Source: Camillea tinctor (lineage: Eukaryota; Ascomycota; Sordariomycetes; Xylariales; Xylariaceae). Taken from it: a stretch of 64,000 bases of DNA. Both the position numbers and the translations under genes were made by a program. The stretch covers positions 1 to 64,000 of the forward strand of contig MU394126.1 of the NCBI GenBank assembly GCA_022578605.1. The letters run 5' to 3'. A model generated the notes under the pieces. That model saw nothing but the letters and a program-made list of their open reading frames with translations, did no database searches and was not told the DNA's origin. Shown here piece after piece: positions 11,685 to 23,690 of this stretch (within the stretch, counting starts at the first letter, position 1; every line of letters starts with the position of its first letter).

Positions 11685-14600
11685 ATGATTATGGCAGGAA
11701 CGAATCACTACCGCCAGGAGCCTGTGGCCATCGTGGGCTTTGGCTGTAGATTGCCCGGCAACAACACTTCGCCTCAAAAGCTCTGGGACTTTTTAGAGCG
11801 AGGGGGTATCGCATCTAGTGATGTCCCAAAGGAAAGATTCAGTATAGGAGGCCATTATGATGGATCCCTCAAGCCGAAGACTATGCGTCAACCAGGTGGC
11901 ATGTTCCTAGATAATATCGACCTCTCCGATTTTGACGCCGCATTTTTCGAGATCGGTCGAAGCGAAGCTGAATCAATGGACCCAAACCAGCGGCAACTGC
12001 TTGAGGTCGTTTTTGAGGGTCTCGAAAATGCAGGTATAACTCTTGAGGCTATCAATGAGCAACCGGTTGGATGTTTTGTTGGGTCATACGCATGCGACTA
12101 CGCCGATATGCACAGCAGAGACCCTGAGGATCGCCCAACCAATAATGCAGTGGGTATCGCCAGAGCTCTTCTTGCCAATCGACTGAGTCACTTCCTGAAT
12201 ATCAAAGGACCCAGTATTACACTTGACACTGCATGTTCTGGAAGCATCCAGGGTCTTGATGTGGCCTGTCGCTACCTCCAGTCGAGAGAGATCGATGCGG
12301 CGATCATTGCAGCGAGCAATTTGTACATGAGTCCCGAGCACCTTATTGACACTGGGGCCTTTGGCACTGCTCATTCGGTAAGAGCCGTTTCCCCTGCTAT
12401 CCTATAACTCCTTCAAGGCTGACTGGCACCGATAAACGCAAAGCCCACTGCATTATGCCATACGTTCGACAGGGCTGCGGATGGATATGTGAAAGCCGAG
12501 GCAGTCAGCACAATAATCGTGAAACGATTAGACGATGCCATTGCTAATCGAGATCCCATTCGCGCAATTGTCCTAGGCACCGCCACTACGAGCAACGGTA
12601 GAACCCCTGGAATTGCCAGCCCCAGCGCTGCCTCCCAAGCTTTGGCTATTACAGCGGCGTACTCCAACGCTAATATCATAGATCTGAACCAGACAACTTA
12701 TGTCGAGGTACATCTGATAACAGCCGATTCAAAACTTTGGCCTATGTTCGCTGAACTTTGTACAGTGCCACGGAACAGGAACGCAGGCTGGAGATCCAAC
12801 AGAGGTTGGGGCGATTGGTTCCGTATTTGCAGCAACGCGGTCAGCAGATAAACCGTTGCTCATTGGCTCGGTAAGTCTTCCCAATGCTGCATACATGTGG
12901 TTAGGTGGATTTCTAATCGAGTAGCGGTAGATTAAAAGCAATATCGGCCACTCAGAACCGGCTGCTGGTATATCTGGACTCCTGAAAGTCATTCTGTCCA
13001 TTGAGAATGGCTTCATACCAGGAACACCAACGTTTATCAACCCAAACCCTAAGAGTATGAAAGCTTTCGTAAATCAACATTGATGTAACTACAATAGTTG
13101 CTAATGATATGATGTAGTTGACTTTGTTGAAAACAAGGTCAAGGCTTTCAGAAGCGGTATCCCATGGCCCCAGAATGCGCCTCTCCGAGCCAGCATCAAT
13201 TCATTCGGAGTTGGAGGGTCGAACTCACATGTCATTATCGAGTATCCTGACTCAACTACGGTGGGAAATCATGTCTCGTCATACGTTTCCGCTGACGACG
13301 GGTTTGATGTGGTGAACGATGATGCTAAGAGGCCGTACATTGTGGTGCTTTCCGCAAACAACCCAGATTCCCTACGTGCCGGGATCCAGTCGCTCAGCAG
13401 TCACTTGATCAACCCGCGGGTGAAAATTAGCCTTCCAGACCTCGCGTACACGCTTTCTGAGCGACGGACAAAATTTTGGCATCGTGCTTTCATTATAACT
13501 CAGAATACAGAGCTCGACGATAGGCTAGATGCCTGGACCGTGTCCAAGAGACGATCACAGATACCCGCCGTAGGATTTGTTTTCACGGGACAGGGAGCAC
13601 AATGGTCTCAGATGGGTAGAGACCTGCTGAATTTCCCGTGGACTAGAAAAATCCTTCAAGAGTGAGTTGACCCCTGAACGCTTGAACCCGAGGTTAAATA
13701 TACGAATCGTGTTCTCCGTTCCTTGTACAAGAATTATTGAAAATGAGGGAAGCTACTGAACCAAAACCTCTTTACGTAGACTCGACAATGTTCTGCTTAA
13801 TCTTAATCACCCTCCGTCATGGACCCTTATTAATGAATTAACGGAACCACGGGCCCCAGAATATCTTCGACAACCGGAATTCTCCCAGACTCTCACCACG
13901 GCTTTACAGCTGTGTATAGTTGATATTCTTGGGAAATGGGGTATCCAACCGAAAAGGGCTGTTGGTCATTCGTCTGGTGAAATCGCTGCTGCTTATGCTG
14001 CCGGATTCCTTGATCGTGCCAGTGCGATCACGGCAGCGTATTACCGCGGGAAAGCCGCCTCTCGCCAAACCGAAGTTGCCGGTGATGTAGGCATGTTAGC
14101 AGTGGGGCTCAGTGCTAATACGATGTCCGAATTCATCCAGCCTCACATTAGTCAGGCATGGATCGCATGTTTCAATAGTCCAAACAGCGTCACGGTCTCG
14201 GGGAAGCTCGCCGCCCTCGAGGTATTACGCAAAGACATCGTAGCTGCTGGTCACTTTGCCAGGCTATTACACGTCGACATGGCCTATCATACAGAGCTGA
14301 TGGATGCTGTTGGCGATGAGTATGAGAATCTGCTTAATACCAGCAATGAATTCTTTCCGTCTGGTCAAGCCGCGCCTGGGCGAGCAACCATGTTCTCATC
14401 AGTGACAGCATCAAAGCAGACAACTGCTACATCTGCATCATATTGGAAGCAGAATATGATTTGCCCTGTTCGTTTTGAAGATGCACTCAGAGCGATGTTA
14501 TCAGAGACAGAGATGACCCTCGACTTTCTTGTAGAGATTGGCCCCTCGGGAGCCCTCGCTGGCCCTATTTCTCAGGTGCTAAAATCCATGACAGGGGAAG

Positions 14601-17600
14601 CAGGCGGAGAAATCACGTATCTTCCTGCGTGGTCTCGAGGAGTAAATGCTGGAAAGTCGTTATTCGACGTTGCTGGTCATCTCTGGGCAGCAGGCCACGC
14701 TATTGACCTAGCCATAATCAACCAATATGACACCACAGAGCGCACTATCGTTGACCTTCCAAACTATAACTGGGATCACAGCATCAAATACTGGCACGAA
14801 AATAGTGCCAGCAAAGACTGGCGATTCAGAAAGTATGTTGTACACGACCTGCTGGGTAGTAAAATTCTAGGAACCCCATGGTCCTCGCCTACTTGGCGGT
14901 CACGGCTTAACGTGGCAAACGTGCCCTTCCTCATGGACCATCGAATAGGTATGTTCTGGATCACTTCCCCTTGCTTATCTATTCATATAACCCTGAGCAC
15001 TCCGTGACTGATCGATGGACTTGATTAACAATTCTTAACTGTAAGGGGGAAATATTATCATGCCTGGCGCCGGTTTCATTACCATGGCTCTGGAAGCTTT
15101 GTATCAAAAACATTGTGCTGTTATCAAGCACGAGGAAAAGAGTGATGAAATCGCACGCAATGATCTTTGCTACCGCTTCAGAAACATACGCTTCAGTAGA
15201 GCCCTTGTTCTCGAGGAGGGGAAAGATATCACGACTCTGTTGACCTTGACAACAGTTGCCGGTAGCAAGGATTGGCATGAATTCCGTATCTTCACATCGG
15301 AAGATGAGATCGTATTAGATCATTGCTCTGGCTTTGCTCGCATCCAGGATCCCATTAACGAGTCGGACGAAGGAAACAACGCTATGCCGCGAAAATCATC
15401 GCAGTCTTCCAAGCTATGGTATAAATGGCTGCGAGACATTGGCCTAAATTTTGGACCGGCGTTCCAGAAGCTCATCGGCATCGAAGCCATCACGGGAGAG
15501 CGAGTCACCAGTGCCTTGATATCCTTGGAACCAGCCGAGGGAAAATACGATCCTCAATCGTATTATCCTATTCATCCTACAGCTCTCGATGGATGCATGC
15601 AGACCCCTTTCCCAGCAATTGCTTGTGGAGACCGAGCAAACGCATCAAGCCCTGTGATACCCTCCCTCATTGACGAATTCATTATTAATAAGGTCCCGCC
15701 TCGTTTACACAGAGGCCGCGCAAACGCAACTGCAGCCTATTCAGGCCGAGGTCGCTTGGACCTTCTCCAAAACTACATAGCGAACACAAATGTATTTGAC
15801 GCCGAAAGTGGTCAGCTTGTCATGCAAATGAATGGAATGCACTATGCGAAGCTTGACGTGGCTCCTAAGCCCGATCCTCACACATTCCATTGTGTTGTCT
15901 GGGAGCCCGATGTCAGCCTGTTTACTCAGGCCCAGGTGAATGATCTGACTCAATACAGCGACACCACCGGGCTCGATACTATACTTAATCTTATGGCTCG
16001 TAAAAATCCGTTTCTTCGTATCTTAGAACTTAATACCGTTGAAACCGACTCTTCGTGCATCTGGTTCGAGAACAGCAACTCATCGGCGCGGACAGGGTAT
16101 TCGGCATACACCTTCGGAGCTACCAGTGCACAGAGCCTGGTGGATATTCAGATGCTATATGCGGACAAAAAAAGCACCTCCTGGTTTCCAATTTCGACCG
16201 AAGACCCAGCACGCAATCTGCCTGCTGAAGTGCAATACGATCTCATCATCGTCAAGATCCCAGATGCACTGGCGGATGCTAATCGAAACGAAATAATCGG
16301 GAGGCTGATGCCTCTTCTCGCTAAAGAATCTTCTCTGATTATAATTAATGTTGAGAACGACAGGGGTATTTCCTTCGCAGCACCCGAGTCCCCTAGCAGT
16401 GGCATGAGCGAAGCTCAACAAAGCACCAAGGTCATCTCAGCTACTTCTCAATCTCCATCCAGCACGACTGATGTGTTATCAAGTAATGCCACCTCCTCAA
16501 TTGGCTACGAAGATACAGTCAAAGCTTCCTGGTACATCCAACAGAGGCAGCAGCAGTTCAGGCCTGCCATTGAAATTGCCGCTACTGATAAAAGTCCCTT
16601 GGCTTACTTACTACAATTAGCGGGTGATACCACTGCTGAAGGCCTCATTGGTTCTTCTCACCTTATAGTCGCGCGTTTATCTGTTTCGTCCCCAGTAATG
16701 ATTCCACCTTCGCTCCGGACTACACTGGAAACTTCTGGCTGGGACATCCAGCACTTATCGTACCCGTTTTTGAAACCAAGCAAGACGGCGGTGATCCTAG
16801 TGATAGACGAATTGTGGAGTCCCGTACTATCACAAGTCGAAAACGAACAATGGGAGGCTATAAAGACCCTTATTAGCTGGGGCAACCCCCTCCTCTGGGT
16901 CACTAAAGGTGCGCAGGGGGTGGTGACCAACCCAGATACCGCATTAGTTCACGGGCTCTTCCGCGTGGCTCGACGAGAGGACCCCAATTCCAAGCTCACT
17001 ACACTAGACGTGCATTCAAGGACAAGTCCAACAACAGCATGGGCGATTGAAAGGGTTCTGGGCTTGCTAAGGAGGAACCGATCTATGGAAACCGAATATA
17101 TGGTGCGGGATGGCATGATACATATCCAGCGAATCATTCCCGACGACGCTGTCAACGATTTCCGACACAATGAAGATGACTGCATTGAGCCCGTTATAAA
17201 GGGGTTACATAGCACGGCGGTACAGGTCCGACTAAAAGCAGAGCGCTTAGGCACACTTCAGGGCTTGATGTGGTGCGAGACGGAAACTAAAGTCCCAGAG
17301 CTTGATGCCGGAAACGTTGAGGTAGAGGTAGTAGCTATCGGTGTCAATTTTAAGGACGTGGCTATCATTATGGGTATCATCCCTGATGATGAGTATAATC
17401 TTGGGGTCGAATGTGCCGGAGTCGTGAGGCGAGTCGGGCCAGGAGTTAATAAATTCAAGGCCGGAGATCGAGTCTGCATGCTCCATTTAGGTACCTATGC
17501 GAACCGAGTTCGTGTTGCTGCCGATCGATGTTACATAATTCCCCCTACGATGACCTTCGCTGAAGCGGCAACGGTTCCATCTGTATATCTTTGTTCCTTA

Positions 17601-19703
17601 CATGCCATGTACCATCTTGGCGGTCTTCAGGAGGGCCAGGTAAGTCAAGAGCAGATCACAGCCTCTCAGCCGTACTTAGCTCCAAATTTCTACGAGATGA
17701 TATAAAACTAACCGGTCAATAGTCGGTACTTATCCACTCGGCAGCAGGTGGCATTGGAATTGCTTGCATTGAGTTGGCTCTACATAAAAAGGCCCAGGTG
17801 AGTCGTTGACCCCGTAGATACTGACCCCTTGGCTATCGATCTTGTGTCTTTGACTAAACCACGTAATGATGTAGATTTTCGTCACGGTTGGTACTGAGGA
17901 GAAATGCCAATTCCTTGAAAAGACATACGGTATTGCCCGAAGTCACATGTTTTCATCCCGTAACACACGATTCGCAACAGATATTATGAAGGCCACGAAG
18001 GGCCGCGGCGTTAACGTCATTATCAACTCTTTGGTTGGAGAGCTCCTTGACGCGTCGTGGCGGATCCTGGCTGACGGCGGTAACATGGTAGAGATTGGAA
18101 AGAGAGATATCCTTGACCGAAATACTCTATCGATGGAGCCATTCGACCGAAACTGCTCTTTCCGAGCCATTGATATGTCTTACTCACGGCATGTTGATGG
18201 AAGAATGGTCTCAAGGTTCGTAATGCCGGATTAGCAGCTAATGTGGATGGACCTTTGCCGTTGTACTAATCGTATGGTATGCACTACTAGTCTGTTTGAT
18301 GAGCTTTTCGCTCTTTTCGACGCCGGTTATATCAAACCGGTTTACCCCATTACCACATATGGGTTCGACGATGTGATTGGTGCATTATCTTATATACGGA
18401 GTGGTCGTCATATCGGCAAAATCGCTATACTCAATAGCGAGCAAGGTGATGTCCAAATACCCATCCGTCCAGCAGTGCGCCGTCTTCGTCTCGACTCCAA
18501 ACTCTCATATGTTGTGGTTGGGGGTTTACGAGGTGCCTGTGGTGCCTTGGTGATCCACATGGCGCAGCATGGTGGTCGTCATATTATTGTCATCAACAGG
18601 GGTGGCATCAGTGACGATGCCTCCAGGAGAATAGTAACTAGCTGTAATGTTTATAAATGCGACATTACCGAGGCTAGAGGGGACGTAGGTGATATAGACT
18701 TCGTTCGCAGGACATTCAAGTCGGCTCATAGGCCAATTGGCGGTATTATCCAGGGTGCCATGGTTTTGAGGGTAGGTTTGGTGATTACTACTATACGTCA
18801 CGCCAAGCTATGATCAGATTCTAACGAGCTTCTATGTAGGATAAGCCACTTGAGATGATGACGCTAGATGACTATCGCATGGCCATCCATGCGAAAGTTG
18901 AGGGCACCAAGAATCTCCACCGAGTCTCTGAAGAGACGCAGAAGCAACCTCTCCAATTCTTCACTATGCTGTCTAGTATATCCGGTATCGTCGGTAGCAA
19001 GGGTCAAGCCAATTATGCCTCAGCTAACACGTTTCTTGATGCATTTTCTAGCTATCGGCAATCGCTTGGCCTACGCGCCAACACGATTGACCTGGGGATG
19101 ATAGAGGACGTTGGATATGTGGCTGAACAAGGTTCTTCCATCGAGAGTCGTTTCGATACGCGCTTGTGGACGCCGATCAATGAGGGCACCCTGCGCAAGA
19201 TCTTGACCTACTCAATCCTACAACAGGACAACATTGCGCCTCTGAACGCAAGCAGCCGCACAGAGATGATCACAGGAATCAACTACCCGTTGCTGCGCGG
19301 TACCTCAGAATTAGTTGGCGATGCCCGTTTCAGCTATTTGTTCAACAACCTCACGGGTAACAATGAGAGGATGAGCGAAGCCAGCGACGTTGATGATAGC
19401 GACCAAGCAATCCAGCGGTTCAGACTGTTGCAGAAGTCAGGTGCCGACGCGCCCAACTTGATGACGATATGCCTCGAGGTAGTCTCTTTGCAGGTTATTA
19501 AGACTCTCCGACTCGAAGTCTATCCAGAGGCTGGCAGACCTCTGATGGCCTACGGACTAGACTCCCTTTCGGCAGTCGAGCTACGTAACTGGATCCGTAT
19601 GAAGCTTGGCGTTGAGCTCACAACTCTTGACATCAATGCAAGCTCACTTGCAACTCTTTGTGAGAAGTTGATCTTAAGACTACCACATCCTAAATCCGAA
19701 TAA
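11685..19703 (+). CDS. Highly reducing type I polyketide synthase
   Basis: Eleven exons join in frame: 11685-12377, 12444-12707, 12766-12870, 12931-13054, 13118-13661, 13780-14948, 15046-17639, 17723-17797, 17875-18215, 18291-18771 and 18840-19703, giving 2417 residues. KS has DTACSGS (Cys near 183), ECHGTGT and [10 protein letters not shown] starts [11 protein letters not shown] near 547, with GHSSGE near 640. DH has DHRIGG near 962 and HPTALDGC near 1142. The region about 1280-1400 sits where a C-methyltransferase belongs but lacks the glycine-rich SAM motif ([10 protein letters not shown] instead of ILEIGAGTG-like sequence), so it is probably inactive. ER has [12 protein letters not shown] has [10 protein letters not shown] and SSISG...QANYASAN. 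The ACP has AYGLDSL with the phosphopantetheine Ser near 2371. It ends after the ACP with no thioesterase or reductase, so release must be in trans. The start at 11685 (or 11691) is the first in-frame ATG before the KS. Confidence 0.95.
15960..16500 (+). other. Degenerate C-methyltransferase region within the PKS
   Basis: Between DH and ER the reading frame keeps the length and some flanking strands of a fungal cMeT domain ([19 protein letters not shown]). It has lost the SAM-binding glycines and much of the domain body. Many fungal reducing PKSs carry such vestigial methyltransferases, so the product is expected to lack alpha-methyl branches set by this enzyme. Confidence 0.6.
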
Positions 19704-20035
19704 AAAGTAGAAACTTCGTCATGGGAAATACACATTTGTTGGAGCGATAAACATTGTGTTGACATGATATACTCGTTTTGAAACAATAAGTCGCCCCCCA
19801 CATTTTTTTTTACTTACACACACACACTTTTTGAATCAACTTCATTTTGATTGATTTTCATTATTTTTAACAATAACTTAACAACAATACATTTGTACGT
19901 AATAATTTATATATTAAAATGAAGCTCTTTTAGTTACGAATTTAATGATGTAATTTCCTTTTAACTAGCTTAAAAATTGATTAAGATATAAGCGATTATT
20001 AGCAATATTAACAAAAATAACGAAGCTGTATATTG

Positions 20036-20140
20036 GTAATGTTGGCAATGTAAGTGATGTTAGCGATGTTAGCGATGTTAATGATGTTAATGTAAGTAAT
20101 AATGGCGATGTTAGCGGGGTTAGCGGGGTTAGCAATGTAA
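20036..20140. repeat. 9-bp minisatellite (GATGTTAGC type)
   Basis: Imperfect tandem copies of a 9-mer related to GATGTTAGC/GATGTTAAT run for about 100 bp, including two exact GGGGTTAGC units. It lies at the left part of the AT-rich block and is more GC-rich than the DNA to its right. Confidence 0.75.
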
Positions 20141-23100
20141 AGTTAGCAAAAAAATTAAATTAAAGTGTATATATCTTAATGAATTTTTAAGTTAATTTAA
20201 AAAAAATTATATTATTAAATTTATAATAAAAAAAGCTTTATTTTAATATTTATTTTATTATATATAAATATATTATTTTTACGTTATTTATTAATTATAT
20301 TATAAATGATAATTAAAAGCTTTATAGCTTTAATTATTTTAATGGCCTTAATTATTTTATATGGCTTTAATTATTTTAAAGGATTATAAAAAAGTTAGCA
20401 ACGCTTTTAACTTTTTAATTAAATAGTTTTTTTATAAGAAATATTTAAATATACTAGTTTTTAACCTTTTTATTTGTTATTATATTATTTCCTTTTATTT
20501 TATACGTATATTTATATTAATTAAAGCTGCTAATTAAATAGCAATATAAATTACAACTTTTTATTAATACTTTATATATTTGTTTAAAAGCACAGCAATT
20601 TAAAGTAAATATAAAAAACAACACATTTATTATGCTTAAAAAAAACGATAAATTAAACAGCCATAAAACTTATTAACATTAACATTATATAACCCTTTTT
20701 ATTAACCTTATACAACCCACATTTTAACCTTTTACGCTAATGTAAAATGTAGCAGTATAAAGTAATATTATAAGTATATAAAAAAATAAAAAAGTGCAAC
20801 ATTAAATATATAACTGCACTGCACATTAAATATTACTATTTTTTTATTTTATTTACTAGTACTAATATTAGTCCTTATTTTATTTTATTTATATAAAGTA
20901 CTACGCACCCCTTAATATATAATAATTGCATTAAAACTATAATATATTAATTAAAAACTTTTTAGTTTATAAAGCACTTTATATATTGGTTAAAAACCTT
21001 TTTAGCTATATAAGATTTTTTAAAAAAAGCTTATTTACATTAAAAGCGCTATAAATATTAAAGCTATTTTATTTATTATAACTTTTTTTTATGCAATAAC
21101 TAATAGCTAATTAAAAGCTATATAATAACATTAATTAAAAAGTTTATTATATAAAAGTTTTTATTAAATACTTTTATTTTTTTTACGTTATATTTTAAGT
21201 TACGTTAAAAGTATTATTATTTTTTTATTTTTTTTTAAATCGGTATAAAGTAGCAATTATAATTTGTTTTAATTTTATTATTAATAAAAAGCTAAAATTT
21301 TAAAGTTTAACTTAAAGCGCTAACTTAATTTATTAAGTAAAAATATTTATATAATTAATATTAATATAAAACTTTATTGTAAAAATTATTAAAATACTTA
21401 ATTTTTTTTATAAAGTTATTAATATTAATTAACTTAATATAATTATAATTTACTACTATTTTATAAAAAACTTTTTAATATATAGCAGTAAAGCAAGTTA
21501 TATTTTACTATAAAAATATTTATATACTTTTTTTGCTGCTATTTTTTAGCTAAAACCTTTATTGCTAAAATATATTATTTATATAGCTTTTTTAACGCAA
21601 AGTAACTTATATAGTAAATTAAGCATAAAAATATTAAAATAAATAAAATAATTACAATTTAATTATTTTATTATTTTTAAAGCTTTTAATAATAAATGTA
21701 TAATATTTATTTATATATAATATTAATAGTAACATATAATTAAAAAAGGTTAAAAAACTTATTTTTTAATAGTTTTTTTAAGTACGTATAAAAACTTTTT
21801 ACTTTTACTATTAACTTAATCTTTAAATTTTAATATAATTTTATTATATATTTAATAAATTTATATTTTTAAAAAAAATAAGTAGTTTTAAAATATATTA
21901 TTAAAAATTTTTAATTAGCAAATTTACGCTATAAAACTTTTTAAATTTTATTAAAATTTTTTTTAATAACTATATATATAAAAAATTTTTAAGCTAAAAA
22001 AAAGCTATTAACGTTATTGTAAAATTTTTTTTTATATTTATTATTATTAACATTATTAGCTTTTAAATTTTTAAACTTTAAAAAATCTTTAATAACGTTT
22101 TTATTATTAAGCTTTTTAATATTATTATTATTAGCTTTTTTTTCGTTTTTAAATAAGTTAAAATTATTAACTTTGCTTAATATGCAGCTTTTTTTTTATT
22201 TTTTGCGTTTTTAATACGTATGCTTTTTAAAAATTTATTTTATTTTTTACATATATTAAATACCACGTTTTTTATAATATGCTATATATATATTTAATGC
22301 TTTATATTATTAAAAAATACTTATTTTACTGCTATTTTAAGCGCTTTATTAAAGTTATTAATAATAATATACAGTTTAATAATAGTTATTTTTATAACGC
22401 ACTTTATTAGCTTTTTAAACATTTATTTAAATAATAGTTATTTTTTACTATTAAAAAAATAATATGCAATAAAAAAAATAATATAAAAAAACGTAACGCT
22501 AATAATTTAACATAAAAGCATATTATAATAGTTAGTTTTATATATATTGTTTAAAGCTTATATTTTAAAGTTTTTATGCTACATTTTAATATATTAAAAG
22601 TATATTTAAAAAATCGTTTTAATTACTTTATTTAAATTATTATTTTTACAATATAATTAATATTATAAACGCTTAATATTTAAAATATATAAAAACTATT
22701 AGGTAGTAATATAGTTTTTTATATGTAAATTGCATAATTTAGCAAATATATTTTTTATAACTTTTTTATTAATATTAACATTAAAGTATGTTTATATAAT
22801 TTTATTTATAATATTAAATGCTATGTTTTTTAACTTAATAATAGCAACTTTAATAACTTAAATAATTAATAAAATTAAGTAGCGTTATTAATTATTAAAA
22901 ATAAAAGTAACTTTTAATAATATTTAATAATTATGTTTATTATAAACTTTGTATGTTTTTTAATTTTATATATATTTAAACTTTTAATTAGCTTTTTAGT
23001 GTTTTTTAACAATATAATAAATTAAAACGCATTTTTATTTATAATTAGCTTTAATAACTATTAATTTTTATTAACTTTTTTTTATAGGTATTTTTTTTTT

Positions 23101-23545
23101 ATAATATTAGTAAGTTTTATAAGTATATTTTTAATTAAAAGCTTTAATTTTATTTTTTAAGCGCAAAATAAATACTTTAAAGCTAAGCACTTTAATAGCG
23201 TTTTATAAAGCGTTTTTTACTTTTTTAAAAGTATTTTATACTTTATTAAAAAGGTTAAAAAAAAGATCGTTATTAATAACGTAATACATTTTACAAGTTA
23301 TAAGCTATATATAAGTAACTATATTAAATAAATAATATTAATAAGTTGTATTACGTTATTTTAATGTTATATTAAGTATAATTACTTAACGTAATGTAAT
23401 ATTTTTTAATAATAAAAATATTTTAATTATTAAAAGCTATGCACTTTAAAGTGGGGTATTATTATTAATAAAAAATATTTTATAGTTATAGTTATAGTTA
23501 TAATTATAATAATAATTAAAATAAGTTAAAATCTTTAAATGTAAA

Positions 23546-23640
23546 TATATTTTAAAAAAAAAGCATTTTAAAAAAAAAGCATTTTAAAAAAAAAAGCATT
23601 TTTAAAAAAAAGCATTTTAAAAAAAAATCATTTTAAAAAG

Positions 23641-23680
<40 letters not shown>
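23546..23680. repeat. Tandem AAAAAAAGCATTTT repeat and poly(A) run
   Basis: Several imperfect copies of a 14-15 bp unit of the type AAAAAAAGCATTTT are followed by about 33 consecutive A residues (roughly 23648-23680). This marks the right edge of the AT-rich block. A long A tail at the edge would suit a retroposed element, but no coding remnant supports that. Confidence 0.7.
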
Positions 23681-23682
<2 letters not shown>

Positions 23683-23690
23683 AAATGCAT

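Larger units (their letters stand above)
19760..23690. repeat. AT-rich block with RIP-like composition
   Basis: About 3.9 kb of very AT-rich DNA begins just after the PKS stop codon. In the lines I read, C occurs almost only before T or G and G mostly after A. CpA and its complement TpG are rare while TpA abounds, which is the expected result of repeat-induced point mutation. No open frame survives. The original element cannot be recognised; a transposon is the usual RIP target. Both edges are sharp and carry simple repeats (20036-20140 and 23546-23680). Confidence 0.8.

Noticed and set aside
23546..23680. Repeated short units considered as a CRISPR array
   Set aside because: Units are A-rich, directly adjacent and imperfect with no spacers, and the genome is fungal.
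19760..23690. AT-rich block considered as a mitochondrial insertion
   Set aside because: No mitochondrial gene, tRNA or group I intron core was recognised, and the dinucleotide bias fits RIP better. A database search would settle it.
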